Shown one piece after another: positions 50,584-59,809 of a stretch of DNA of 64,000 nt. Position 1 is the first letter of the stretch, and every line of letters begins with the position of its first letter. A model generated the notes under the pieces. It did no database searches and was not told the DNA's origin. It worked only from the letters and a program-made list of their open reading frames with translations. Origin of the DNA: an uncultured Prevotella sp. (lineage in GTDB: Bacteria > Bacteroidota > Bacteroidia > Bacteroidales > Bacteroidaceae); the NCBI GenBank assembly GCA_946186115.1, contig CAMHLV010000005.1:1-64000 (forward strand), written 5' to 3'. The position numbers and the translations under genes are program-made.

Positions 50584-51215
50584 AAAATAGGTCGGCAGCG
50601 CAAGCTGTCCATTGTTTTCTGCAGTTCATTCAGGAAACGGCAGGCGTGGGCGCCGTCCATCTGGGCGTGATGGAACTGAAGGCTGATGGGCAGCGTGGTT
50701 TTGAACAGTCTCTTGCGGTATCTTCCCCAAGCGAGGAATGGATTGTTCCAGATGCCGTTATACTGGTTGACGATGCAGTCCAGCTCAGTCTGCGGCAATG
50801 CTGAGGTTCCCACAATCATGTAGTCCTCCAGCGACGAGTTCTTGCATGCTTTCGCGGTTTGGTCGGTTATCGCAAGATAGTCTGCATTGAACTGACTGAT
50901 GTCATCGGAGAACGGTATGTCGCACATGTTGATACCATCCTTCACATTCTGTACCACGACATTGATGGCCAGCCGGTCGTATTGGTACATTTTATCTTTC
51001 TCCGGCAAGACGAAGAACTCCTCAATGTTACTGGCTGCCTTGCCAATACACCAGCACATCAGCATGTTGAATCGCAAGCCCGTCTTCCGGCTCACCTTCC
51101 GCAACCGGCGGACGTCAATGGTCTTCGTCAGCGTCACCATCGGTACGGGAGACGACATCCACATGCTGAATGCTTCTGCCCGTTTACTGTCTTGAGGGCG
51201 TATCTCTCTCTTCAT
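50580..51215 (-). CDS. Chloramphenicol-acetyltransferase-fold protein
   Basis: 211 residues from the ATG at 51215 (MKREIRPQDSKRAEAF); the longer track ORF runs through the promoter and repeats. CAT family marks: NMLMCWCIGKAASNIEEF, and the catalytic His in LQFHHAQMDGAHACRFL (HHxxxDG). It acylates some acceptor from acetyl-CoA; many Bacteroidetes chromosomal copies are not proven resistance genes, and nothing here (no mobile element) suggests an acquired one. The usual ribosome-facing context is absent. Transcribed alone from a TACCTTTG promoter, divergent from the TonB receptor. Confidence 0.85.
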   Translation of the reverse strand: MKREIRPQDSKRAEAFSMWMSSPVPMVTLTKTIDVRRLRKVSRKTGLRFNMLMCWCIGKAASNIEEFFVLPEKDKMYQYDRLAINVVVQNVKDGINMCDIPFSDDISQFNADYLAITDQTAKACKNSSLEDYMIVGTSALPQTELDCIVNQYNGIWNNPFLAWGRYRKRLFKTTLPISLQFHHAQMDGAHACRFLNELQKTMDSLRCRPIF

Positions 51216-51242
51216 CTTCACTGGGTTTGAATGATTCGTGTA

Positions 51243-51250
51243 CAAAGGTA
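51243..51250 (-). promoter_or_regulatory. -7 box (TACCTTTG) of the CAT-like gene
   Basis: TACCTTTG on the minus strand, 27 bases before the ATG at 51215. Next to it (51257-51290) lie AATTGAGAATTGAGAATTG repeats of the AT-rich type. Confidence 0.6.
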
Positions 51251-51307
51251 CGAAATAAATTGAGAATTGAGAATTGATAATTGAAAATTTGGCACTGTTA
51301 AGGCGAA

Positions 51308-51325
51308 ATACTAAACGTTTGGTAT
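51308..51325. promoter_or_regulatory. Palindromic site B (ATACT-N8-GGTAT) before the TonB receptor
   Basis: ATACTAAACGTTTGGTAT is a near-perfect palindrome (one mismatched pair). It ends exactly 45 bases before the TACCTTTG box at 51371, the same distance as site A to its two boxes. Confidence 0.65.
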
Positions 51326-51342
51326 GTAATATGACGCAAAAA

Positions 51343-51378
51343 GGCGATTGCCGGTATATGGAAATCGCCGTACCTTTG
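51343..51378 (+). promoter_or_regulatory. Promoter of the TonB-receptor operon (TTG-N20-TACCTTTG) with inverted repeat
   Basis: TTG at 51348-51350 and TACCTTTG at 51371-51378 are 20 bases apart. GGCGATT (51343-51349) and AATCGCC (51363-51369) are a perfect inverted repeat that covers the -33 box and ends at the -7 box, a good place for a repressor. Confidence 0.65.
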
Positions 51379-51422
51379 CAGCGGGTAAAGACATACCCTG
51401 TTACACGGATTAAACGAAGAAT

Positions 51423-53459
51423 ATGAAGAGAATAAACATAATAATAGGTATTCTGCTCCTGAATATTGGAGTAACCGAAGGAAAAGGATTGGAGGATAAG
51501 GATTCGACAGAGGTGACTACGCTTGACGGAAAGCGAATCTCGGAGGTAACGGTGTCTGCTCATAAGGCGGGCAGGGTGAAAATGAGTGGTCTTGCTAATA
51601 CGGAAATGATTAACGCCAACGAACTGCTTCGTGCTGCCTGCTGTAATCTTGGAGAGAGTTTTACAACGAACCCTTCAGTTGATGTGAACTATGCTGATGC
51701 CGCCACTGGCGCACAACAAATCAAGTTGCTTGGGTTGAGTGGCACCTACGTTCAGATGTTAACGGAGAATATTCCTAATTATCGTGGAGCAGCTGCCCCC
51801 TTTTCGTTGGGTTATATCCCAGGGCCATGGATGCAGAGCATCCAGGTCTCTAAGGGTGCATCGTCTGTAAAAAACGGCTATGAGTCTATTACCGGCCAGA
51901 TTAACGTGGAATTTAAAAAACCCCAGGCTACGCCTTTTGCAGATGCGAACCTCTATTACAACTCAAAAGGTAAGCTGGAAGCGAATGTCGGAGCAAACTT
52001 ACACCTTTCCAAAAGGTGGAGGACAGCCTTGCTGGGGCATTATGAGATACTAGACAAAAACCACGATGATAATGGTGACGGCTTTGCCGATCTGCCAAAA
52101 ATCCGTCAAGGAGCACTCCAGAGTCGTTGGGCCTGGATGGGTGACCACTATGTGTTTCAGGCTTCAGTTAAGGGACTGAAGGAGCATCGCGAGGGCGGAC
52201 AGGTTGGCCATCATGCAGCTAATAATACTCATCCATATCTGATTGATATCACGAACGAACGATATGAAGCCTTTACAAAGAATGCTTATATCTTTGACAA
52301 GGAACGTGCGACAAATATCGCACTTATATTATCCGGCTCACAACACCACGAAAATGCGGTGTATGGACACAAATTCTATAATACCGACCAGCGTAATGGC
52401 TATGCCTCGCTGATGTTCGAGAGTGATTTCGGTGAACATCACAATATTTCAACAGGTATCAGTCTGAACCATGATCTGTATGACCAACGCTATCGTTTGG
52501 AAAATACCATGAAAGGCGAAGAACTGAAAGAACGCGACGAAGAAACGACCCCCGGTGCCTATGTGCAGTACACTTACAAGTTGGGAGATAAGCTCACGGC
52601 GATGGGAGGCTTAAGATGGGACCACAGTAATATTTACGGCAGTTTCATCACACCCAGGATGCATCTCAAATATTCGCCCAATGATATCGTCACCCTTCGT
52701 GCAAGCGTAGGAAAAGGCTATCGTACTAACCACGTGTTGGCGGAAAACAATTTCCTGTTAGCCAGTGGACGTCAGATCGTCATTGATCAGGACCTTGACC
52801 AGGAAGAGGCCTGGAATTACGGAATTAGTGCAGCCTTGAAGGTTCCGGTAGGAGAGAAGACCCTGGAGTTGAACGCAGAGTATTATTACACGAATTTCAA
52901 TCATCAGTTGCTTGTCGACCTTGATACAGATCCGCACGCCGTTCACTTTACGAACCTTAATGGCGACAGTTATTCTCACACCTATCAGTTAGAGGCCACT
53001 TATCCTTTCTTCAAGGGATTTACATTGACAGCCACTTATCGTAGAACGAATGTGAAGTCAACCTATAATGGTGAGTTACGAGAGAAACCTCTGACCAACA
53101 AGTATAAAGGATTGTTGACCGCTTCCTATGCACCTGGTCTGGGAAAATGGCAATTCGATGTGACCTTGCAACTGAATGGTGGCGGAAGACTACCAACAGC
53201 TTATACGACTGCTGAAGGACTGCCCTCGTGGGACGAGCGCTATAAAGGATATGAACAGTTGAGCGCACAGGTAACCCGCTTCTTCCGTTACTGGAGCATC
53301 TATGCAGGAGGCGAGAATATTACAGGCTTCAAGCAGAAGAATCCGATTATTGGAGCTAACGACCCTTGGGGTCCGAACTTCGACTCAACGATGATCTGGG
53401 GACCCGTTCATGGAGCCATCTATTATATAGGCGTGAGATTAAATTGGAACAAAATATAA
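51423..53459 (+). CDS. TonB-dependent outer-membrane receptor, probable metal uptake
   Basis: 678 residues with signal peptide MKRINIIIGILLLNIGVTEG. There is no carboxypeptidase-like N-terminal domain, unlike SusC. The plug domain contains LANTEMINANELLRAACCNLG and IPGPWMQSIQVSKGASSVKNGYESITGQINV. The 22-strand barrel follows, and the protein ends in YYIGVRLNWNKI. The next gene encodes a double heavy-metal-associated (HMA) protein, and that pair suggests copper or another soft metal; the substrate is inference. AACCNLGESF places two adjacent cysteines in the plug, which might contact metal. Confidence 0.85.
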   Translation: MKRINIIIGILLLNIGVTEGKGLEDKDSTEVTTLDGKRISEVTVSAHKAGRVKMSGLANTEMINANELLRAACCNLGESFTTNPSVDVNYADAATGAQQIKLLGLSGTYVQMLTENIPNYRGAAAPFSLGYIPGPWMQSIQVSKGASSVKNGYESITGQINVEFKKPQATPFADANLYYNSKGKLEANVGANLHLSKRWRTALLGHYEILDKNHDDNGDGFADLPKIRQGALQSRWAWMGDHYVFQASVKGLKEHREGGQVGHHAANNTHPYLIDITNERYEAFTKNAYIFDKERATNIALILSGSQHHENAVYGHKFYNTDQRNGYASLMFESDFGEHHNISTGISLNHDLYDQRYRLENTMKGEELKERDEETTPGAYVQYTYKLGDKLTAMGGLRWDHSNIYGSFITPRMHLKYSPNDIVTLRASVGKGYRTNHVLAENNFLLASGRQIVIDQDLDQEEAWNYGISAALKVPVGEKTLELNAEYYYTNFNHQLLVDLDTDPHAVHFTNLNGDSYSHTYQLEATYPFFKGFTLTATYRRTNVKSTYNGELREKPLTNKYKGLLTASYAPGLGKWQFDVTLQLNGGGRLPTAYTTAEGLPSWDERYKGYEQLSAQVTRFFRYWSIYAGGENITGFKQKNPIIGANDPWGPNFDSTMIWGPVHGAIYYIGVRLNWNKI

Positions 53460-53479
53460 ATTTATTAAAACCAAAGATT

Positions 53480-54145
53480 ATGAGAACAAAGTTATTATTC
53501 CTGAGTTTGGCTTTTGCAGCAGTATGCTCTGCCAAGGACATTAAGACAGTTGTATTGAACACTTCTCCTGAGATGCACTGTTCAAGTTGTGAGAACAAGA
53601 TTAAGTCGAACCTGAAGTTCGAAAAAGGAATTAAGGACATTCAGACTGATCTGACTACCAAGACTGTAACCATTCAGTATGATGCTGACAAGACAAATGT
53701 TGAGAACATCATTGCAGGCTTCAAGAAGATTAATTATGTAGCAACGGTTGCAGGTAATAATTCTGCAGCAGCAGCTCCTAAAGCAGAAAAGAAAGGTGGC
53801 TGCTGCGGCAGTGGCGGTTGCAAGTGCGGTTCAGCTAAAAAGCCAGAACAGGCCGAAGCTAAACCCGCGGAGAAGAAAGGATGTTGTTGCGGTTCAAAGA
53901 AAACAAATCCGGAAACAGCAGCCAACGACGGTTCTGTAGTCAAGTTCAAGGCAAAACAGATGAGTTGTGGCGGTTGTGCGAATAAAGTAAAGAAATTGCT
54001 GACAGGTGTTGACGGAGTAAAAGATGTTGCCGTTAATCTGGAATCAAAGATTGTTACGGTCAGTTACGACAGCCAGAAAACGAATGCCGCAAAGATCCAG
54101 GACAGTTTCAAGCAAATAAACTATACGGTAGAGGAAGTCCATTAA
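53480..54145 (+). CDS. Secreted protein with two HMA domains and Cys-rich linker
   Basis: 221 residues from the ATG at 53480 (MRTKLLFLSLAFAAVCSAKD, signal peptide). The first HMA domain has MHCSSCENKIK, the second MSCGGCANKVKK, both with the CxxC metal site. The linker is unusually rich in Cys and Gly, with clusters GGCCGSGGCKCG and GCCCGSKK between Lys/Glu/Ala-rich stretches. HMA domains bind Cu(I) or similar ions; the linker looks able to bind more ions, metallothionein-like. Probably a periplasmic metal chaperone or buffer working with the receptor encoded 20 bases upstream. Confidence 0.85.
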   Translation: MRTKLLFLSLAFAAVCSAKDIKTVVLNTSPEMHCSSCENKIKSNLKFEKGIKDIQTDLTTKTVTIQYDADKTNVENIIAGFKKINYVATVAGNNSAAAAPKAEKKGGCCGSGGCKCGSAKKPEQAEAKPAEKKGCCCGSKKTNPETAANDGSVVKFKAKQMSCGGCANKVKKLLTGVDGVKDVAVNLESKIVTVSYDSQKTNAAKIQDSFKQINYTVEEVH

Positions 54146-54169
54146 CAGCTTTCGGCTGTGAAGAAATGG

Positions 54170-54196
54170 GGGGCGGCTTCTATCTGAAGTCGCCCC
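54170..54196 (+). terminator. Hairpin after the HMA gene
   Basis: GGGGCGGCTTC, loop TATCT, GAAGTCGCCCC, followed by TTATTAT. A strong stem but a weak T-run, so termination may be partial. Confidence 0.55.
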
Positions 54197-54231
54197 TTAT
54201 TATGTGGAAATACCACGTTTATGTGAAACGA

Positions 54232-54249
54232 ATACCCCCATGTCGGTAT
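54232..54249. promoter_or_regulatory. Palindromic site C (ATACC-N8-GGTAT) before the phosphate-binding-like gene
   Basis: ATACCCCCATGTCGGTAT. It touches the -33 TTG and ends 22 bases before the -7 box, unlike sites A and B at 45 bases. A further half-site ATACC lies 22 bases upstream at 54210. Confidence 0.55.
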
Positions 54250-54279
54250 TGTGGATAAGCAGGGGACGCCGTACCTTTG
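54249..54279 (+). promoter_or_regulatory. Promoter of the phosphate-binding-like/SusCD operon (TTG-N20-TACCTTTG)
   Basis: TTG at 54249-54251, TACCTTTG at 54272-54279, 20 bases apart. The next ATG is 27 bases downstream. Confidence 0.65.
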
Positions 54280-54305
54280 CACCAAGAAATTTAAATAGAG
54301 AAATT

Positions 54306-55211
54306 ATGAAATTAAAGATTGTTTTCATTATATCATTTGTTGCAACAGTGTCTATGGCACAGGTTCACACTATCAGCACCCCGCGGTTTACCCGTCCGCT
54401 GGTTGAGAAGTGGGTAGAAGATTACAAGAAAGTCGCACCCAATGTACAATTACGGATATTAAAAGGTTGTGGCTGTATAGACGAGTCGGAACTGAGTGTC
54501 TTGCCATTTAAAGGAGATGTACAGGATGATACCAATGTGATATTCTTTGCCAAGTATGCCATCCTGCCTTTTACGGCCACAGGGTCAGAGGCAGAGAAAA
54601 TACTTAATAACAAGAAACTTAGTGGCAAGCGCCTGCGTAAGATTTTCTTCGAGCATGAGGACTATGCTACTGATGAAGAACTGACCAAACAGGAAAAGCG
54701 GCAGAAACAGCTTGTCGTTTATAGTGCGAACAATCCCGCCTCCTTATCAGAGCCGTTTGCCGGATTCTTCAACGAAGTGACTGAGAATTTGAGAGGCCGA
54801 AGAATTGCTGGCGATGATGCATTCTTGACGTCAGCAGTAATAAAAGATCCCTATGGCGTGTCGTTTGGCACATTGTCCAACATCTTTAGTCTGGACAACC
54901 GTCTTCTGAAGAGTGGCATCTCCATCCCTTCGCTCGACACGAGAAAGGAATTGGAAGCTGGCCTCAAGGAGCCCATCTCACTCGATTCACTGATACCGTT
55001 GCTGGAACAGTATCCGGCAGAAGAGGTCCCCACGGGAATGGTTGGGATTGTATATAAAGGCTATAGTAAGGAAATTGACGATTTCTTGTCATGGGTCCTC
55101 ACCTCAGGAAGGAATCACGTCCATAACTATGGACTGCTGCAAATTGAACAAGAGTTGGCAGAAAGACAGACAACAAAAATAGAGGCTGTATATACAGCGC
55201 AAACAAAATAA
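54306..55211 (+). CDS. PstS-like periplasmic substrate-binding protein (putative)
   Basis: 301 residues from the ATG at 54306 (MKLKIVFIISFVATVSMAQ, signal peptide); the longer track ORF crosses the promoter. The layout recalls phosphate-binding-type periplasmic proteins: PLVEKWVEDYKKVAPNVQL, then FFAKYAILPFTATGSEAEK, KLSGKRLRKIFFE and ASLSEPFAGFFNEVT. A CGC motif (LKGCGCIDES) near the N-terminus is unusual. No ABC permease or ATPase is nearby, so it may serve the outer-membrane receptors or act in sensing. The SusC gene follows after 28 bases. Confidence 0.6.
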   Translation: MKLKIVFIISFVATVSMAQVHTISTPRFTRPLVEKWVEDYKKVAPNVQLRILKGCGCIDESELSVLPFKGDVQDDTNVIFFAKYAILPFTATGSEAEKILNNKKLSGKRLRKIFFEHEDYATDEELTKQEKRQKQLVVYSANNPASLSEPFAGFFNEVTENLRGRRIAGDDAFLTSAVIKDPYGVSFGTLSNIFSLDNRLLKSGISIPSLDTRKELEAGLKEPISLDSLIPLLEQYPAEEVPTGMVGIVYKGYSKEIDDFLSWVLTSGRNHVHNYGLLQIEQELAERQTTKIEAVYTAQTK

Positions 55212-55239
55212 TATGATTAATATAATAATTTGATTAGGT

Positions 55240-58200
55240 ATGAGAAAACGATTGTTTTTATTCGTGATTGCCCTTCTGACCATCTCATCTGGACTGAAGG
55301 CGCAGGTCATCACAGGAAAGGTTGTCAATGCAGACCAGGAACCTTTGATTGGCGTAGTCGTTAAAGGAGGTAATAATAAAACAGGTGCTACAACTGATGC
55401 TGATGGCATTTTCAGCCTGAACCTTGGAAAAGGTGTGAAATACCCAATACAGGTGCAGATCAACTATGTGGGCTATGACCCTTACGATCTTGACATCTAT
55501 GAGGAAACAGACAATGTGGGCACTATTGTCCTCCGTACGGAGCGTTTCTCACTTGATGGAGTTGTGGTGGTGGCTTATGGTTCACAGAAAAGGCGTGACC
55601 TGACAGGTGCTGTCAGTTCTGTGGATGGTAAAGAATTGCTGAAAAACCCCGTAACCAGTTTGGAACAGTCACTTGAAGGCAAATTGAGCGGTGTTCAAGT
55701 GACACAGGCAACAGGAGCCCCGGGAGGTGCCGTCAGCATTAATGTGCGCGGAACAAGTAGTATTTCTGCCGGCAACGAACCATTGTATGTGGTTGATGGT
55801 TTGCCCGTCGTTTCCAAGGATTTGTCTGATATTGGCGGTTATCAGGGAAACTCTCTGAGTGGAATCGCAGATATCAATCCCAATGATATTGCCAGTGTAG
55901 AGGTGTTAAAGGATGCTTCAGCTGCAGCCCTTTATGGATCACGTGCATCTAATGGTGTCATACTGATCACCACAAAGAAAGGTGCAGCTGGACGTACAAA
56001 GGTGACACTCGACAGCTACGTGGGTTTCCAGAACCTACAGAAGAAGCTTCAGTTCCTAAATGCCTCTGAGTATGTGGCAGCCCGTAATGAGGCCATCGAT
56101 AATTACAACACATCATTAGGTCTGACAGCTGCTGATGCAGCCTATAAGCAGCATGTGACAGCTGCCGTACCTGGTGCAGACACCAACTGGCTCGACGAGA
56201 TTACCCACAATGGCCTACAGACGAGTCACCAGCTGACCATCTCAGGCGGTAACGACCGTACACAGTTCTATGCATCAGGTGGCTACTACAAGCAAGATGG
56301 TGCCATCATCAACACCAGCTATGAGCGCTATAACCTGCGTACCAATATCGGGCATCAGCTGAACAAGCGCATCCATATCGATGCTAACATCGCATTAAGC
56401 ACTTCTGACACATGGCGTGCTACGGGCGATAACAACATCTATTCTCCGTGGAGAAATGCCCTTTTTGTGTCACCTGACTATCCTGTCTTTAACGAGAGTG
56501 GTGGCTACAGCAGTGTCAATACCGGTGCCAGGAATCCTGTCCAGCTGATTAAAGAGGAGCCGCAGCACTCAAAGAAATACCGTGCGTTGGTTAATCTGAA
56601 AGGCTCGTTGCAAATACTGCCCGACCTCTACTACCACCTGAATTTAGGTGGTGACTATAACATCCTGCACGAACTACAGGTATGGCCTTCAACCTCATTG
56701 CGGGGTTCGAGCGTCAATGGTGAAACAGTTGACGGACGCGCCTTTACCTTCACCAACCTGGCTGAGCACACCTTCGATTACAATCACACTTGGGACAAGT
56801 TCTCACTAAAGGCTCTGGCAGGATATAGCTACCAAAAAACGATCGTTGACAATGCTTATGTCGATGGTATTAACTTTGTATCACCCACTCTGATATATCT
56901 CGATTCTGCAGGTGAGATTACTTACGGTGGATCATACGTCGAGAAAAATGCCCTTCAATCGTTCTTTGCACGTGCAAACCTGAGCTATGCAGACCGTTAC
57001 CTGCTCGAGCTTTCATTCCGCAGTGATGCTTCCTCGAAATTCTCACCCGACAACCGTGTCGGCTACTTCCCAGCAGCCTCTGCAGGTTGGCAAGTGTCGA
57101 AGGAGAAGTTCTGGAAGGAGAACAAGGCCATCAACGACCTGAAGTTGCGTGCCAGCATTGGCTACACGGGTAATCAGGAAGGTATTGGCAACTATGAGTA
57201 CCATCAGACGTATTCTGCCAGCAGTATCAAATACAACGGTAACTCAGGCTACGGTTTCCCCACATATAAGCCCAATCCTGACCTTTCTTGGGAAAAGACG
57301 CTCCAGTATGATTTAGGTTTTGACGCCGTATTGTTAAACCGCCGCATTGAACTTATCTTCGACTGGTATAAAAAGGATACCCACGACCTGTTGCTGACGC
57401 ACAGTATCAATTCACTGAGTGGATATAGCAGCACTACTTCAAACGTTGGTAATATCACAAATACAGGTGTGGAAGTGGGTATTACTACCCACAACCTGAC
57501 GGGTGCCCTGAAGTGGGACAGCCACCTGAACTTCACTTATGCCAAGAACGAAGTGACAGGACTTGTGAAAAATGCCGAAGGCGAGGAGCCTTACATCACT
57601 ACAGGTTTCTGTAACATCCTACAGGTGGGAGAGCCGATGGCGGCGTTCTACTTAATCCAAGCCGATGGCATCTTCCAGTCGAAGGAAGAGATTCTGGCAC
57701 AGCCTGGTGGGCAGACACTTTGGGACAAGGGAATTCGCCCAGGCGATGTGAAGTATTACGACAAGAATGCAGACGGAGTCATCAACTCAGAAGACCGCGT
57801 CATCAGTGGTTCACCTTTCCCAAAAATCTTCGGTGCATTCTCCAACAACTTCAGCTACAAGGGCTTTGACCTGAGTCTCGACTTGCAGTACTCATTAGGT
57901 GCCAAACTATATGCCGCATGGAAGTATTCGGGTTTAGGCAACCAAGGTGGCCATACAAATGGCTATACCATCCTGAAATCAGAGTGGGATGACCGCTGGA
58001 CAGAGAGTAACCCATCAAACGACACACCACGTGCAGTGGCTTACGGCGCAGCCTACACCAACAACAACATCAACTATACCACGCGCTACTTGGAGAATGC
58101 TGATTACTTGAAGATCCGCAACCTATCCATAGGTTACACTCTACCCGCAGCCATCACCAAACAGCTGGGAATCAGCCGCCTGCGCTTCTATGCAACCGCA

Positions 58201-58344
58201 CATAACCTCTATACCTTCAGCAGTTATGACGGCTTCGACCCCGAGGTAGCCATGTTCCCCAGCCGCACCACCTATCGTGGCTATGACTCAGGTTCCGTAC
58301 CACAACTCCGCTCATATGTATTTGGCTTTAATTTGACATTCTAA
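55240..58344 (+). CDS. SusC/RagA-family TonB-linked outer-membrane transporter
   Basis: 1,034 residues with a signal peptide (MRKRLFLFVIALLTISSGLKAQ). A carboxypeptidase-D regulatory-like domain (ITGKVVNADQEPLIGVVVKG, about 22-105) is followed by the SusC signature region VVVVAYGSQKRRDLTGAVSS. The plug contains NVRGTSSISAGNEPLYVVDG and GSRASNGVILITTKKG; then the barrel, ending YVFGFNLTF. Imports a macromolecule breakdown product with the SusD partner encoded 18 bases downstream. No glycoside hydrolase is present; instead a metalloprotease follows, so peptides or a protein-derived ligand are possible. Confidence 0.93.
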   Translation: MRKRLFLFVIALLTISSGLKAQVITGKVVNADQEPLIGVVVKGGNNKTGATTDADGIFSLNLGKGVKYPIQVQINYVGYDPYDLDIYEETDNVGTIVLRTERFSLDGVVVVAYGSQKRRDLTGAVSSVDGKELLKNPVTSLEQSLEGKLSGVQVTQATGAPGGAVSINVRGTSSISAGNEPLYVVDGLPVVSKDLSDIGGYQGNSLSGIADINPNDIASVEVLKDASAAALYGSRASNGVILITTKKGAAGRTKVTLDSYVGFQNLQKKLQFLNASEYVAARNEAIDNYNTSLGLTAADAAYKQHVTAAVPGADTNWLDEITHNGLQTSHQLTISGGNDRTQFYASGGYYKQDGAIINTSYERYNLRTNIGHQLNKRIHIDANIALSTSDTWRATGDNNIYSPWRNALFVSPDYPVFNESGGYSSVNTGARNPVQLIKEEPQHSKKYRALVNLKGSLQILPDLYYHLNLGGDYNILHELQVWPSTSLRGSSVNGETVDGRAFTFTNLAEHTFDYNHTWDKFSLKALAGYSYQKTIVDNAYVDGINFVSPTLIYLDSAGEITYGGSYVEKNALQSFFARANLSYADRYLLELSFRSDASSKFSPDNRVGYFPAASAGWQVSKEKFWKENKAINDLKLRASIGYTGNQEGIGNYEYHQTYSASSIKYNGNSGYGFPTYKPNPDLSWEKTLQYDLGFDAVLLNRRIELIFDWYKKDTHDLLLTHSINSLSGYSSTTSNVGNITNTGVEVGITTHNLTGALKWDSHLNFTYAKNEVTGLVKNAEGEEPYITTGFCNILQVGEPMAAFYLIQADGIFQSKEEILAQPGGQTLWDKGIRPGDVKYYDKNADGVINSEDRVISGSPFPKIFGAFSNNFSYKGFDLSLDLQYSLGAKLYAAWKYSGLGNQGGHTNGYTILKSEWDDRWTESNPSNDTPRAVAYGAAYTNNNINYTTRYLENADYLKIRNLSIGYTLPAAITKQLGISRLRFYATAHNLYTFSSYDGFDPEVAMFPSRTTYRGYDSGSVPQLRSYVFGFNLTF

Positions 58345-58362
58345 AAAAAGGAGAATATAGTT

Positions 58363-59778
58363 ATGAATAAGAAGAATATTATCATTTCATTGACATCGCT
58401 GGCACTCACTGCCTGCAACCTGGACTATTATCCCACCACGGCAGTCAGCGACAGTTCGCTCACGGAAGCCGATTATACCAATCTGCTCACCGGTGTCTAT
58501 GATGGCGCACAGAGTATTAAAATCAATATTGACGATATTGCAGCGGACAACCTCACCAGTCCTGGCTGGTGGCCAGATATCGACAACAACGGACAGACCG
58601 CCAGCACCAGCAGTGATATCAACTCACTGTGGAACAGTCACTACAAATACGTGCAGTTGGCCAATAACCTCATCAACCTCATAGAGCACACAGGATCTCC
58701 AACACCTGCCCAAATAGAGATAGAGGCTCAGGCTCGTGTCATCCGTGCATGGCTCTATGCCCGAATAGCTCAGCACTGGGGCGATGCTCCCCTGCTATTG
58801 GAGGTCACCGACGAATTAGTTGGTCGCGACCCGGAGATAGAGATATGGAAACAGGTTATTGCCGATCTGGAATATGGCGTACAAAACGCCCCCGACTTCA
58901 CTGACAGGGGCTATGTCAGCAAAGTAGCTGCAAAGGCACTTCTGGCACGAACCCTACTTACCGGTCCCTCTGCCGTGCAGGACAAAACCCGAGCCCAACA
59001 GCTCGCTGAAGAGATTATCGCATCAGGGAAATTTAGTCTGGCTGCCAACTTTGCCGACATATGGCATGCTAAATCCTCGAATGAGATCATCCTGCAATGG
59101 ACGAACCTGAATGGTGACTCAGGCTCTGATGGCTGGTTCATGCGTTCCGACATCGTCAATCTCTATGAGGCCGAGAATGGCAGTGGTTCAGCCGGTTATG
59201 GTGAACAGGGACGATATGAGAACCACGTGGATCTGGCTGCTTTCGATGCCTTCGAGGAAGGTGACCTCAGAAAAGCTCCCACCGTGCGTCATCTGAAGTT
59301 GGCAAGTGGTGCTGAGACTTGGGACTGTGTGAAATACCCCAGCTATAATGAAGCTGACCCCTGGCCTGTTATTCGCATTGCAGAACTTTACCTGATTTCT
59401 GCTGAGGCACAAGGCTATCCTGCAGGTGTCGATCGTCTGAACCAACTGCGTGTGGTACGCGGATTAAAGGCCCTGAATGCTGGCTCTGACATTACAGCCG
59501 ATAACTTTATCGACCGTATCATGGCCGAGCGTCGCGTAGAATTCTATGCTGAAGGACATCGCTGGTACGACTTGCGTCGCTGGTTCAACTCTGGTGAGGC
59601 TGGAAAGAAGGCTGTGCTGTCCTTCCGCAAGTATCAGCCGGGTGAAGCGGCTGGAAGTCGTCCACAGGCATCAGAGACGATGCAGATTGCAGATGACGGT
59701 CACAACCTGCTTTGGCCTGTTCCACAGACCGCCATTGATAACGACCCCAATCTGTTGCCACAGAATCCTGGTTATTAA
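58363..59778 (+). CDS. SusD/RagB-family surface lipoprotein
   Basis: 471 residues. The lipobox LALTACN puts the lipidated Cys at residue 18. SusD-type helices and TPR-like segments are visible (VIRAWLYARIAQHWGDAPLLL, KVAAKALLARTLLTGPSA). The RagB/SusD C-terminal pattern is present: FIDRIMAERRVEFYAEGHRWYDLRRW and LLWPVPQTAIDNDPNL. Acts as the substrate-capturing lid of the SusC barrel. A clear AGGAG ribosome-binding site precedes the start, rare in this window. A poly-A run (TAAAAAAAAA) separates it from the metalloprotease gene. Confidence 0.93.
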   Translation: MNKKNIIISLTSLALTACNLDYYPTTAVSDSSLTEADYTNLLTGVYDGAQSIKINIDDIAADNLTSPGWWPDIDNNGQTASTSSDINSLWNSHYKYVQLANNLINLIEHTGSPTPAQIEIEAQARVIRAWLYARIAQHWGDAPLLLEVTDELVGRDPEIEIWKQVIADLEYGVQNAPDFTDRGYVSKVAAKALLARTLLTGPSAVQDKTRAQQLAEEIIASGKFSLAANFADIWHAKSSNEIILQWTNLNGDSGSDGWFMRSDIVNLYEAENGSGSAGYGEQGRYENHVDLAAFDAFEEGDLRKAPTVRHLKLASGAETWDCVKYPSYNEADPWPVIRIAELYLISAEAQGYPAGVDRLNQLRVVRGLKALNAGSDITADNFIDRIMAERRVEFYAEGHRWYDLRRWFNSGEAGKKAVLSFRKYQPGEAAGSRPQASETMQIADDGHNLLWPVPQTAIDNDPNLLPQNPGY

Positions 59779-59809
59779 AAAAAAATTCTTTAGTCATATA
59801 GTTAGTTAG

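Noticed and set aside
50580-51215. Acquired chloramphenicol-resistance gene
   Set aside because: The fold and HHxxxDG motif fit the family, but there is no mobile element or resistance neighbour, and similar chromosomal genes are widespread. A resistance role is not supported.
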